From Eretmocerus hayati (Eukaryota > Arthropoda > Insecta > Hymenoptera > Aphelinidae), in NCBI GenBank assembly GCA_029851415.1, contig CM056744.1:117708838-117772837 (forward strand): DNA of 64,000 bases. The letters run 5' to 3'. This document shows positions 41,551-52,450 of the stretch, piece by piece. Numbering within the stretch: the first letter of the stretch is position 1; each line of letters begins with the position of its first letter. The notes beneath the pieces were generated by a model. That model was given only the letters and a program-made list of their open reading frames with translations. It was not told the origin of the DNA and searched no databases. Both the position numbers and the translations under genes were made by a program.

Positions 41551-41729
41551 TGTCACGCAAATTTTAGTAATTTAATAATTTAGTAAATTTTTTAAATGAG
41601 CGAAAACACCCAGAAACACTATACTCTCAGTCTGTCCAAGTCTGTCTGCGTGTGTTAAATAGTAAACCGAGTGAACCGGGACGCGCGGCGCGCTTTATTT
41701 ATTATTTAGTTATCAAAAAAATATAGAAT

Positions 41730-41960
41730 ATGGTAAAGTTAACTCCAGAATTGATACAGCAATCAATGCAGTTTATTAATCCAGTCCGTGATCGTGAATT
41801 AGATCTCAGAGGTGAGATGCGATGAACTTTTTCGTCGTCCCGTCAATAGTTAACCTTTACCTATGCATATTTTAGATGAAGTTCCATCACTCAAATCACT
41901 CACATTATTTTCATTCCAGGTTATAAAATTCCTACTATCGAGAATTTAGGAGCTACGCTG
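41730..41960 (+). pseudogene. Partial inverted copy of SNRPA1: exons 1 and 2 with intact splice sites
   Basis: Exon 1' is 41730-41811 and exon 2' is 41920-41960. Both keep the ATG, reading frame, donors (GTGAG) and acceptor (TTCCAG), and encode the same first 41 residues as SNRPA1. The only coding difference is CGG versus CGT, both arginine. No copies of exons 3-4 follow, so it cannot make a full U2A'. It faces MAD1 on the same strand. It may be a dead fragment, a source of MAD1 5' exons, or the start of a fusion gene. Confidence 0.85.
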
Positions 41961-42463
41961 GTGAGTTTGAAATATATTTAACCAATCTTATTTATCCTTT
42001 GCGTGTACTAACATTCACTGACTAACCATTGTGCCAACAGTGTCGTTCAGGGTTCAGGGTCACCTTGACATGGAAGTAAACAAAACTCATACTTCTCTTG
42101 GGCCTTACCCAGAGTACCAGAGTCGCCCTCTGCACTGTTGGCAGCCGACGACAAGCAGAGCCGTTGGCAGAGCGAAGAATTTTTGAAGGAAAATCAAAGT
42201 TGATCAAAGTAGCAAATCTCTCCTCAAATTTATAACGCAATTTTGGGTACACGTCAATCTTCTTGTTCCAATTTTGATGGAATGTTACGCAGTGAAACAA
42301 ATGATATAGAGGCAAGTACTCCTTGTATTGGGTAAATTTGCTAACTGTTGTATATCCTGATGTCTATGATATCCTGAGATGTTGTTTAATCTTCGCCGGT
42401 TAGGTTATGTTTATTTCTTAGCAGCTTTGAAAATGTGTTATTCCCCATTTCCATACTTTTTAG

Positions 42464-45091
42464 ATGGATCATAGTATCCCAGGCTCAAGCAAAATGATCA
42501 GGAACTACACCCCTGGTTCCGGAGCCCAACAGAGACGCAGCAACAGCAGCAGTTTCCTCATTCGTCAGGACAAAGTCACTTCATTTTCTCATACTAATGA
42601 TGAAGATGATACAGACTCTACAATACCAAATTCAGATGGCTCATATCTTGGACCAAATGGTCCAAATAAAACTGATGCAGATGTGATCCCAGGAAGTCCT
42701 TGGGAATGGAGAAGAATGAAGGGCGAGGTAAGTTGGAATGAATGTTGATCTCTTACCTGATTATCTGGTTCTTTCATACATGAAAAACTTCTTCACAGCT
42801 TACCGCTCTGAAGGCAAGGCTCTCTCATCAGGAAGCCACAATTGATCAACTCCATAAGCTTCGAGGTGAGATGGAAGAGGTTCTCAAGAAAGAAAAGAGA
42901 ATGATGGAAATACAGGCAGAGCAGGACAAACAGACAATCAAACAGCTAGAGCTACGGATTGATGTGGGGAGGAGGACACTTCAAGATGCCAAAGCTGCGC
43001 AAATGAGGGCAGAACGAGATTTGATCCAGGTTTGTTGCCACTAAAGATGACGTAATAAGTTTGATCATCCAAAATGATATTCTCTGTTTTAGATGAAAAG
43101 TAAAATGGAACAGAAAGTTTTGGCAGTGATTGCGGATAATACAAGGCTCCAAGAAGAGCTCCGAGGTCAAGGAAAAACAGACTTCAGGACAGACATGAAA
43201 GCCATAAATGCAGCTCTTCTTGATCAATCAGAACAAAAATTATCTGATTCTGATGAAAAGTATAAGATTGCCATCAAACGAATCAATGAATTAGAAGAAA
43301 AGCTCAGGAAAGCCAGAGAGTGTCAGCAGAAGTTTGAAGTGCAGGGTGTTGAGCTTCAGAATATGAGAATCAAAATCGAAAGTTTGAAATCAGAAAAAAA
43401 ATTTTTGGAAGATGCTAAAAAAGTTTCAAATGTAGCAGCCCAAACCTGTGACTTGCAGAGGGAATTGCAAGATGCCAGAGATATCATTGTGTCTTTGAGA
43501 GAATCTGTCAAGGGAAAGCTCCTTCTGGAAGAACAAATGGCTAGTGTTGAACATAGGTAAAATTGCAATATCCTCTCGATCATCTGACCGTATCTCCAAT
43601 TAGTCTCTTACAAAATCACTAATTTTCCAACAATTTTAATTCAAGATTGAAACGCACAGAGAGTCTTGAAAGGCAAGTATCTCAATTAGAAATCTCACAA
43701 GCTGATCTCTTAGCAAAAATTGCTGAGTATGAAGCTGTAGGAATATCTGGTGGACCAATAGCAATTCGTCGGGAAATCAATAGATTGCGACAAGCTGAAG
43801 TTCTCCTCACAGAAGAGGAGGGTCAATTGAGATATAAAATGGATGCAATGCAAAAAGAACTTGAAAAATCTCAACAAATGAATGAAGAGACCAAAAAGTC
43901 TTTAGCTGAAGTAACCAACTCTTACGATAGATTGAGCAGATTTGTGAATAGAGTACAGAAAAAAATGTCACTTGTAACTAGAGAAAGAGACAGCTATAGG
44001 CAACAGCTTGACACTTATGAAAAAGAAATCACAGGGTACATAAATAATGAAACTCCCAATCTTATCAACGAGCGAGTCCCAGCTTTGGAACGTGCAATTG
44101 AAGGATACAGGTACGAATTTGTCCATCTACCTTCACTTTGCTTTGATTGTTTGGAATTAGCTATTCTTTTTATAACAATTGTTTGAACTCTACAAACCAA
44201 ATCCTGTGTAGCTTGGTAACTAATTGCGATCTTTAAAATCTCAGTCAGCCATAGATAATGCTGCTATGAAATATTATCCTTGCCAAATTGCTATCTTCTT
44301 TCTTTTTCCATAGAGAATTAGTCGCTAAACTGGAATCGGATCTTGAAGCTGTTGATGATAAGCATCAAAAAGAAGAGAATAAGAAACTGCGAGAGGAAGT
44401 GGATCGATTGAAAGGCGAACTAGAACATCGCGCGTTGAAGGGTGACTTCAATATAAATTCCAAGATCTTACATTTCAAAATGAACCCTGCGGCTCTTGCT
44501 GAAAAACAGGCTGAAGAAAAGCAGAAGGCTCTGTTGCAGGAAGTCGAACAACTCCGTGCAATCGTTGCTTCTGGAAATCTGTCGGAGAATTTGCCGGTTT
44601 CTTCCCTGCACGCGCAAGGTACATTCTAAGATTATCACATTCTCGTTATGAGATAATAATCATCATGGCATATTTTTATCGATGTTTAAATCAACTAATT
44701 AATGCATCGTGCTTCTTTTTCATCAGAAATTGCCGACCTCCAGCAGAAACACGATCTCAAAATATCTCGATTGAAAGAAGCATTCAAAGCTTCATCACAC
44801 GAATATCGACAGGCTTGTTACCAATTGTTTGGATGGCGAGTCGATAGGACAAAAGAAGGCCAGTACAAATTATCGAGTCAGTATGCCGAATCACCAGATG
44901 ATTATCTGGTTTTCTTAGTTAATGAAGATGGTGTCAATATGGTGGAAACTCCTTTCTCGTCCACTCTCACCGACCTCATTCAAAGGCATCTTCAAATTCA
45001 GCATAGCGTGTCTATGTTTTTGAATGCCGTACAGTCTGATCTTTTTAATCAACAAACTGTCACAATGAATCTAACTGAAGCTGTTAACTAG
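42464..45091 (+). CDS. MAD1L1: Mitotic spindle assembly checkpoint protein MAD1, 6 coding exons
   Basis: MAD1 is the coiled-coil kinetochore and nuclear-pore protein that recruits and converts MAD2 in the spindle checkpoint. The exons are 42464-42727, 42799-43029, 43093-43556, 43646-44110, 44314-44618 and 44727-45091. All introns are GT-AG with matching phases, giving 697 aa (human 718). Residues ~89-520 are long heptad-rich coiled coil. The MAD2-interaction motif is KILHFKMNPA, about residues 525-534. The RLK motif that contacts Bub1 is residues 591-593 within ISRLKEAF. The C-terminal RWD-like domain follows, with YRQACYQLFGWRVD and ending LFNQQTVTMN. The ATG sits directly after an AG acceptor (42462-42463) with a pyrimidine-rich tract, so an upstream exon exists. 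The base triplet before the ATG is TAG, which fixes this start for unspliced RNA. Confidence 0.96.
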
Positions 45092-46180
45092 TTTGAGGAG
45101 TGTTTTAAAAAGCGGAAATGATAATGATTCCGCTAGGAATAGAATGTAACATTTGTAAGTTGTAGAGATGTATGGTAATTCCCAGTGCGCTCTGTTATTC
45201 TGAGTATGTCTGCGATTCCTTCTTTCATTTAAACTTGAATGTATTATATTAGTTCGAAAATAGGTAACTGATATATTTAAGAAAATATCAGTATCATTCT
45301 GAAGTAAGTTTTTTGTTCAGTCTAAGTTTTTGTTAGGAAGTTGAGTGATAAAAACTGTGATATTTATCTGTACAAAGGAGATGATTCTGTTCTCTACCAA
45401 GATGATTGGAATTTCAACAAATATTGGTCACTCTTGGCAAGGCCAACTTGGCTTATTCATTTCTGAACAAGAATGATTATTATAACAACTCGTGTATTTT
45501 TTTGTAAATATTTGCTACTGCACATAGATTTCTACTGAATACTATTTTTGTAACTCCTGCACTCATTTCTTTGATTTGAATCATAAAATATCTATTCCCT
45601 CGATCAGTTGAGATTACTTTTGATACCCCTGCTCCCTACTTTTGACTTTTGTTGGAAAATTTGCAGGCACGGAACGGCGGCTTGCCTCGTGAATCGAAGA
45701 GATTTCAGTCCTCGAGAATTCTAAAACAAGTTTTTCTCAGCTTGACTGTTCTGAAGTTGAAACTCCCTGCTGTAGTACTTGATCTCCACGATCCAGGTTC
45801 TGACGGGAGTGATTCTATACGAGTGGTTCCGTTGAAACTTCAACATTTGGAGGCCGAAAATGTGCCAACCTAAATCCCACTTCGGAAGGTTCTGACATGT
45901 ATTTTTCGACTTTTTCAAACATAAATGTATAATTCAATTTTCAAACATGAATTAAATTAATTAAGCGCTTGTCCAATTTTATCCGTCCGGATGCCTCGTA
46001 TCGTGGTGGCGCCGCCGCACGTGCTGTTGGTAAGTCGGTGGGTTGGTATGTCCGGAGAATTGGTGGATCCGGTGAGTCCGTATTGGTGTTGTTGCTGATG
46101 GCTTCTGACTTTTCCGTACGAGATGGGCTACTTAGTTGATTTGGTGGCCCGATCAGTTGTTCTAAGATCCAATCAGTCAA
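45092..46180. other. MAD1 3' region and intergenic DNA
   Basis: No gene is supported. I find no canonical AATAAA soon after the MAD1 stop; CATAAA near 45581 is a possible variant signal. Confidence 0.5.
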
Positions 46181-46199
46181 AACTTTCCTTTTCGATGGA

Positions 46200-46870
46200 T
46201 GGGCTGTGACTGGGGTAGAGGCTGGGGCTGGGGCTGTGACTCAGCTGATGCTGGGACTAGGCCCGAATTTATAGTCGTTGGTATTGGTCATGGTTTTGGT
46301 CATGACCAATACCTTGCATGGTACGCGATTCAGGAATTCGGTCAGAAAATTAGTTTTGAGTCAAAATTTCCTGGCTCATGTACTAAATGTGACTCTACAG
46401 CCACTCGTTTGTCGAAATTCCAGTGTTGAAAACTGTCTTTCAGCATAAAATTGGTGATCCACGCGTTTGCTCAACTATGGTCTCGATTCATAACCTTGTC
46501 ACTCACGTAGATTCGCGCAAGAGCACGAATCATAATTTCTGTGCATGTAGGACAATTTTCACCACTGATATTTCAACAGACTTGCGGTTGTAGTCACAAT
46601 TAGTACATTATTAGTTAGAAAATTTTGACTCAAAACTTATTTTCCGATCTAATTCTTGAATCGCGTACCATGCAAGGTATCGGTCATGACCAAAACCATA
46701 ACCAATGCCAACGACTATAAATTCGGGCCTAAGGCTGGAGCTGAGGCTGGAGCTGATGCCGGGCTACGGCTGGGGTCGAGAGCTACGGGTGGTGCTGATG
46801 CTGGGACTGTGGCTTGGGCTGGGGCTAAGGCTGAGTCTGGGTCAGTGGCTGAGCCTGAGACTGACGCTGG
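46200..46870 (+). repeat. GGCTGG/GGCTGA-type hexamer array, interrupted
   Basis: Imperfect GGGGCT/GAGGCT units occur at 46200-46257 and resume in the same orientation at 46732-46870. The sequence between is a foldback element, so one array was probably split by an insertion. The second half can be read as an alanine-glycine-glutamate repeat, but nothing suggests a real protein. Confidence 0.75.
46258..46731. mobile_element. Foldback MITE inserted in the hexamer array, TA duplication
   Basis: The ends are GGCCCGAATTTATAGTCGTT and its reverse complement, with TA on each side (46258-46259 and 46730-46731). Arms of about 115 bp match almost fully, including CATGGTACGCGATTCA and TTTTGAGTCAAAATTT-type segments. 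A TA duplication fits a Tc1/mariner-type non-autonomous element. It has no coding capacity. Confidence 0.75.
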
Positions 46871-46880
46871 GGCGGAGGAC

Positions 46881-47020
46881 TCTGGACCATCTCAATTTTT
46901 CCTACGTACCTATAGCTCATTTTGAAGCTTGTCTCAAGACCTTCGAAATGAGCTAAGATATACGTCCAATTTGAATGAACTGGAGCCAAGCTGTTTGAAT
47001 TCTCCCAAAAGGTGATTTTT
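46881..47020 (+). repeat. Diverged fragment related to the 49.4-50.5 kb palindrome
   Basis: The motifs AGCTCATTTTGAAGCTTGT, AAATGAGCTAA, ACGTCCAATTT and CCCAAAAGGTGAT appear in the same order and spacing as in the ~130-bp unit repeated in each arm of the palindrome at 49414-50549. Confidence 0.65.
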
Positions 47021-47036
47021 AGGGGTTTACAAAAGT

Positions 47037-48565
47037 GTGAACCCAACTTGCCCCCATAATTTAAAACAATGTAGATCGGCGGTAAAGTTCATAAAATCGC
47101 TTTGATCCGTTTTTATCGACGTGCAGTGACATTTGTAGCTTTTAGCTGGCTCAAAACACTGTTTCTGGCTTATTTTGATGCGCTCAGCACGTTCTGATTG
47201 GTTTAAGAGAGCCATACTGCACGCCTTTCCGAGATAACCATATGGGGGCATGTTGGGTACACTCCGATGTTGGCCTTCTTGATTCTCAGATCATCTTCCT
47301 GTTCTGTACATAGAATCGCTCTCTTCTCAAATCATCTCCATGTTTTGTACATAAAATCGCTCCAAATCAGAGTTTTGCAACTCTGGAGAGCGGATTTTGA
47401 AGGTCTTGACACAAGAAATCGAATGCGCTGAGGTACGTCAAGATTGGTCGAATGAAAATAAATTGGCACCGGTTTTAGTGGACGCGATTTCCTCGGTGAT
47501 TTCTTAGCCGGGCAAACACAAAAAATGGAAAAATCACTTTAAATTTCCTAGTGAACGCAGAAATGATTCGGGGTCGATGCAAACTACTTACTTTCTTATA
47601 TTTTTATGGCCGAGTCTACATAGACGCGCTCACCCAGAGCGCGCGCGCTCTCTCCGCTTGCACTCTCCACCCAAACGCTGGAGTCGTTACCGAAAATGAG
47701 ATTTGAAAATATTTTGACGAGTAATCCCTCTCAATCGGAGTATCAGCGAGAGTTTGTGAGATGAAAAACGGCCAGTTTATCACGTAAATCGAAAAAAAAA
47801 AATTGATTTGCATCTATTAGAGATCGAAAAGTGAGAGACTTAGATGTCGATCAATGTGCCTTTATATCACTACCCTCACCTTCTCAGGTTCCTCACTCGC
47901 GGCTTATTGAACAATAATCAACATTATTTTGAGTTTGCATTGAGACTTTCTCCAGAAACTGTGAAATAAGCAAAGGTGTGTGGAATTCTGGTTGAGAAAA
48001 ATCGAGCTATTCCATGTACACCAAAGATCAAATTTGTGTTAGAAGAGTCACTCCACCGTAAATTTGAGAAATCTCGGGTGTTCTTAATCAGGATTTCATA
48101 CATTTTAGCTCATTATTCAGCTTCTGGAATAAGTAGCAATGTATAACCAAAATAATTACTGAATATTGCTGAATGGTTTGCAAGTTGAAGGCCTGATGAA
48201 AAGTTGGGGGATGGTTATATGAGACACAACCACGCCTCTCATTTTTCGATCTCTATTCGATGAAAATTAATTTCTTGATCGATTTACGCAAAAGACTGGC
48301 CGTTTTTCATCTCACAAACTCGCGCTGATACTTCGATTGAGAGGGAACACTCGTCAGAAGATTTTCAAATTCCATTTTCGGTACCTACTCCGGTGTTTGG
48401 GTGGAGAGTGCAAGCGGAGAGAGCGCGCGCGCTCTGGGTGAGCGCGTCTATGTAGACTCGGCCAATACAACAAATGTAAAAAAAATATGCGGGAAGGTCC
48501 ACGAGTACCCATTTCTGAGATCGGCATATGGGGGCAAGTTGGGTGCAGAGGCAAGTTGGGGACAC
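47037..48565. mobile_element. Foldback element with AACCCAACTTGCCCCCAT ends
   Basis: AACCCAACTTGCCCCCATA at about 47039 is inverted at 48527-48544. Strong inner arms lie at about 47600-47830 and 48245-48480, sharing AGTCTACATAGACGCGCTC and CCGCTTGCACTCTCCACCC. The right end carries a second GGCAAGTTGGG, and a direct partial copy of the end sits at 47238-47262. The interior includes a 41-bp tandem dimer (about 47284-47365). No transposase is visible. Confidence 0.6.
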
Positions 48566-49405
48566 TTACCTTACTTAATGTGCTTGTGGATTACATGGCA
48601 AGAAATGACGGGATGATACAGGGTCACGGATAGATAAATTTCCATCGGATTAGTAGACGGTCAACAGATTTGGGAAATATTCGCGTGAAAGTCAAAATTT
48701 CCGACTTTCTCCACGAAATTTCTGTCCAATTTTTTGTTCTGCTGTTTAGAAAATGATGCATTGTAAATCACACATCGAATTGAATCTCCCGTTATATTTC
48801 CGTGACACACGCATATCTTTTCTCGAAATTGAAGTCAAATCTCTGGAAAGTGTGATTGCAGCTACTCATTTAGACGATATTAGAAAACTGTCGACACAAG
48901 CGGCAAAATTATGAGTTTGCACTCAGAGCTCTCTCCAAATAAACTGATCAAAACTATATAAATTTAATATCATTTTTGAATCATGTTAAATTACAGAGAA
49001 TCCCCATTTTCAATGCTCTTGAACTTGGTTTTGCTGGTGACGGTGATTTTTTTCTATGTTTAAACACATTCAATTATTGATAACTACTCATGAAAACTCA
49101 GACGCGATTATAGGCATCAAAAACCCGAAGGCTACCAACTTTATTCTTTATTTTCCAAGATATCCTCACATCTCGATTAACCTATAGAGCAATAATATGG
49201 ATTTTTTGGTCGTCAGTTTGCAATACACAATGCATTGATTAACCGATTTTATTTTTTAGCATCCAAAATAACTTTTACTATGAGTCGTACATGAAACCGT
49301 AAATAATGCATCAGCATGAACTCAAAAATGTATTGCCACATCAAGTTCAATCAATGTGTAGATTCTCATAGTCGAGAGAGTGAAGATCATTAGAGTGTAA
49401 GAATA
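48566..49405. other. No gene; AT-rich spacer between two foldback elements
   Basis: I see no coding sequence, RNA gene or clear repeat. Confidence 0.5.
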
Positions 49406-49413
49406 TTGTATAT

Positions 49414-50549
49414 TAGGGTGGGCCGAAAAATGACTTTTTTTGAGAATCGATACGGGCTAGTGCGCAAAAGTTAGGTTTCTATATGTAGATGTGAAAAAAT
49501 TTTTGCTGGGCGCTGAGAAATGAGATTTTAAGTTCGAGCAAGAGCCATCAAGCTTTTATCAAAATTAACGTAGATTTAAATGGGAATGTGCCTAATTCGG
49601 CACTTTTTTCTTCCTAACTTTGCTTGTATTTCTGGTGCATCTGAACATTTTTGAACGTACTCTAGCTCATTTTAAAGCTTGTTTTAAAACCTACAAAATG
49701 AGCTAAAGTACGTCCAATTCCGACTAATTCAAGCCAATCTATCTCAACTTTCCCAAAAAGTGATCATTATTAAAAATCCCAAAAATGGGGCGATTCTCCC
49801 TTCAAACTTTGCTTGTATTTCTGGTGCATCTGAACATTTTTCAACGTACTTTAGTTCATTTTGAAGCTTGTTCCAAAACCTACAAAATGAGCTAAAGTAC
49901 GTCCAATTTCGATCAACCCGAGCCAATCTATCTCAACTTTTCCATTTCAAGTTTTGAAAGGAGTGAGGCGGGAGGGGGAAGTCGCTTATTTTCGGATTTT
50001 TCAAAACTAATCACTTTTTAGAAAAATTGAGATAAATTGGCTCGGGTTGATCGAAATTGGACGTACTTTAGCTCATTTTGTAGGTTTTGGAACAAGCTTC
50101 AAAATGAACTAAAGTACGTTGAAAAATGTTCAGATGCACCAGAAATACAAGCAAAGTTTGAAGGGAGAATCGCCCCATTTTTGGGATTTTTAATAATGAT
50201 CACTTTTTGGGAAAGTTGAGATAGATTGGCTTGAATTAGTCGGAATTGGACGTACTTTAGCTCATTTTGTAGGTTTTAAAACAAGCTTTAAAATGAGCTA
50301 GAGTACGTTCAAAAATGTTCAGATGCACCAGAAATACAAGCAAAGTTAGGAAGAAAAAAGTGCCGAATTAGGCACATTCCCATTTAAATCTACGTTAATT
50401 TTGATAAAAGCTTGATGGCTCTTGCTCGAACTTAAAATCTCATTTCTCAGCGCCCAGCAAAAATTTTTTCACATCTACATATAGAAACCTAACTTTTGCG
50501 CACTAGCCCGTATCGATTCTCAAAAAAAGTCATTTTTCGGCCCACCCTA
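49414..50549. mobile_element. Near-perfect 1,136-bp palindromic MITE with 8-bp target duplication (hAT-like)
   Basis: The ends are TAGGGTGGGCC and GGCCCACCCTA, flanked by TTGTATAT at 49406-49413 and 50550-50557. The arms (49414-49940 and 50023-50549, 527 bp each) are symmetric with no length change and appear identical except for a few bases next to the ~82-bp loop. Each arm contains two direct copies of a ~130-bp unit (about 49618-49748 and 49808-49938). An 8-bp duplication and TAGGG-type ends fit hAT elements. The 60-codon frames in the two arms are mirror images and not genes. Confidence 0.88.
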
Positions 50550-50557
50550 TTGTATAT

Positions 50558-51432
50558 ATACGAGCTGGTGGTTGTAGAGGCCTGCAGGTGCAAATACTCG
50601 AGATTTGAATCATTGCGAGGTAGCTTGAAGTTTTTTCAGAAAATGCTGAAAACACTTGTTTTGGAATAATACATGTATATTTGGCCAAACTATTTTTTAA
50701 CCATTGCGAGTATTTTTCCTCAATGTATACACGAAGACGAAGAAAATGAGCCTTCGTGAGCTCAGAATTAATGTTTCTGCTCTATTTTATAAGCATATGA
50801 AGATTAATTGTGAAACTGGTCAATTTTAGCTGATAGCAACTCGGAAAATTGGCAGGTTATTCGTTTCAAAAGCATCTGTAAGCCCTGCGAAACTACTGCC
50901 ATCGTGTTCAGCAAGTCTGAGTACGTAAGAAATCATAGTTCTCATACGTTTTCGGCTCTCACAACAAGAATGCGCCAACAAAGTCATCAGATGACAAAAT
51001 TAGAAGAAAAAAAACGTAAAAAACGTAATTTTTGGAAAATCAGTAATTTGCGATCTAAAAAAATCCTGACATGTAGGGACAAATTCGGCTACGGATTCGG
51101 GTTATACGTCGAAAAGTACATGAAGTGATAATGTTTTCACAAGTGAATTATTCCGGTCCCAGCATTTTGCGGTGTTATCAATCAACTTTTCGAAATTTTT
51201 AGATGAATGAAGCATAAAATAGTTACTGATAACTATACATATATTGGATGTGCAAGAAAAGAAATTGACAATACACTAGCGAGTTTGACGTCAAACAGTA
51301 CAATAGTGTACAGTAGTGATCAGGGATGAGTAAGAGCAATAAGTAAGTTCATGCATGTCGGTCTAGGCTATACTCTTGACAAGACGAAACCATCTTAGTT
51401 GAAGAGGTCTGATGTGTAGGAGTGATGGTAGT
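50558..51432. other. Intergenic; repeat fragment, no gene
   Basis: Positions about 51040-51125 resemble 58030-58090 (shared AATCCTG, AGGGACAAA and ACGGATTCGG), pointing to a dispersed repeat family. Otherwise I see nothing. Confidence 0.5.
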
Positions 51433-52416
51433 TTATGGATCACTCAATGCAATAATTATTCGAGCTACCAATTTTGACTCCACGTTATCCAACATATCCT
51501 CAAAATTATGGATTCTGACAACATTTTTCTTGTGAGTCATGAAAAAATCGAATGCCTGTTCCAGAAGATCGTGCACATTGTAGTGATTTGCAAAAGACAT
51601 CAAACGCAGTACATTTTCATAAGATAATACACGACAAAGATAATTGCTACACTTGACTTTGAGATCATCTATAGCATACTTATCTGCTGCAACTAGAAGT
51701 TCTTCGACAATCCGCTCCATATTGCAAACTTGCCCAGTATAAATGAACCTCATCAGTTCTATCATGACATCTTTCTCAATGTCATCTATCTTGATGATAT
51801 TTTCCTTACTTTCAATCGTGTCATGCTCGAACATAGCCTCTAATACGTCACTACTACTCATCAATATAACTTTGTGTGCGTGAATGATTTCATTGTTCAC
51901 GATAACTTTTATATCACTGCATTCTTCATTATTCAGGAATCTCTTGAAACTGCAAGACCGTTGGCAAGACTGGTGTACTGATTCCGGATCACTTATATTA
52001 TAAATTCCACAGAGAACTATGAGTTGATCATTCGTATGTGCTAAAACTCCATTTGACAAATCTGTAGATTTGACGAAGTGGTTATAGCCATAGCATTGAT
52101 TACTAGAAGTGCTTGGGCTAAATTCAGAATTATCTTGTCCTTTCAGTACTTTCTTGTTCCCACTCAAATCCAGAATTGACAGACGGTACTTGACCAAAAC
52201 TGGAGTTGTTGGCTCACATAGTTCGAGAAAAATAGACACCCAATCTTTATCATCTTGCGTCACTCTTCCTGGATAAAGTCGTATCTTGAATTTGTGAATG
52301 GCAACTGCAAACGGTTCAGAATACAAAATTGATCCCACTGTATTGGGCAGCTTTGAAAAACTATTAAATGTGGATGGCGACAAATGGCTTGGAACTCCAT
52401 CCAGAATATTGCCCAT
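51433..52416 (-). CDS. SPOP/TDPOZ-like MATH-BTB protein, single coding exon
   Basis: It is likely a cullin-3 substrate adaptor that would bind a target with its MATH domain and CUL3 with its BTB domain, as SPOP does. The protein has 327 aa. Residues ~20-145 are a diverged MATH domain, ending NDQLIVLCGIYNI. Residues ~155-260 are a BTB/POZ domain with CSDIKVIVNN, HAHKVILMSSSDVLEAMFEH, ENIIKIDDIE, FIYTG and LLVAADKYAIDDLK. A short BACK-like 3-box region follows. The MATH N-terminus is shorter than in SPOP and lacks the usual tryptophan-containing first strand. An in-frame TGA nine bases upstream fixes the start. A splice acceptor (exon edge 52450) and a donor (edge 52542) suggest a 91-bp intron in the 5' untranslated region. 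Confidence 0.92.
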   Translation of the reverse strand: MGNILDGVPSHLSPSTFNSFSKLPNTVGSILYSEPFAVAIHKFKIRLYPGRVTQDDKDWVSIFLELCEPTTPVLVKYRLSILDLSGNKKVLKGQDNSEFSPSTSSNQCYGYNHFVKSTDLSNGVLAHTNDQLIVLCGIYNISDPESVHQSCQRSCSFKRFLNNEECSDIKVIVNNEIIHAHKVILMSSSDVLEAMFEHDTIESKENIIKIDDIEKDVMIELMRFIYTGQVCNMERIVEELLVAADKYAIDDLKVKCSNYLCRVLSYENVLRLMSFANHYNVHDLLEQAFDFFMTHKKNVVRIHNFEDMLDNVESKLVARIIIALSDP

Positions 52417-52450
52417 CCTTCCTCAACTACGGGAGATATATATGTTTTGA

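Larger units (their letters stand above)
40544..42107. repeat. Large inverted duplication (palindrome) of the SNRPA1 5' end
   Basis: The left arm starts at 40544 and the right arm ends at 42107, with the axis near 41322. In the outer block (left 40544 to about 40990, right about 41655-42107) I count one substitution in exon 1, one near 42034, and a 7-bp insertion in the right arm (GGTTCAG repeated). Intron 1 is 108 bp in both arms. In the inner block the arms still align (TTTCAGGAATTCGA, GTGTGAACCAAGCTTTTT, CCAGCGCATGCGCT) but carry many substitutions and indels. The right arm is about 36 bp longer there. The boundary shows as GGGCCTTA followed by different sequence on each side. Confidence 0.92.

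Noticed and set aside
42022..42315. 97-codon minus-strand frame between the SNRPA1 copy and MAD1
   Set aside because: No motif. It overlaps the end of the duplicated arm and probably MAD1 5' sequence.
46656..46925. Ala/Gly/Glu-rich 89-codon frame
   Set aside because: It is a translation of the hexamer satellite with the end of a foldback element.
49744..50219. Two identical 60-codon frames on opposite strands
   Set aside because: They are mirror images forced by the palindrome, not independent genes.
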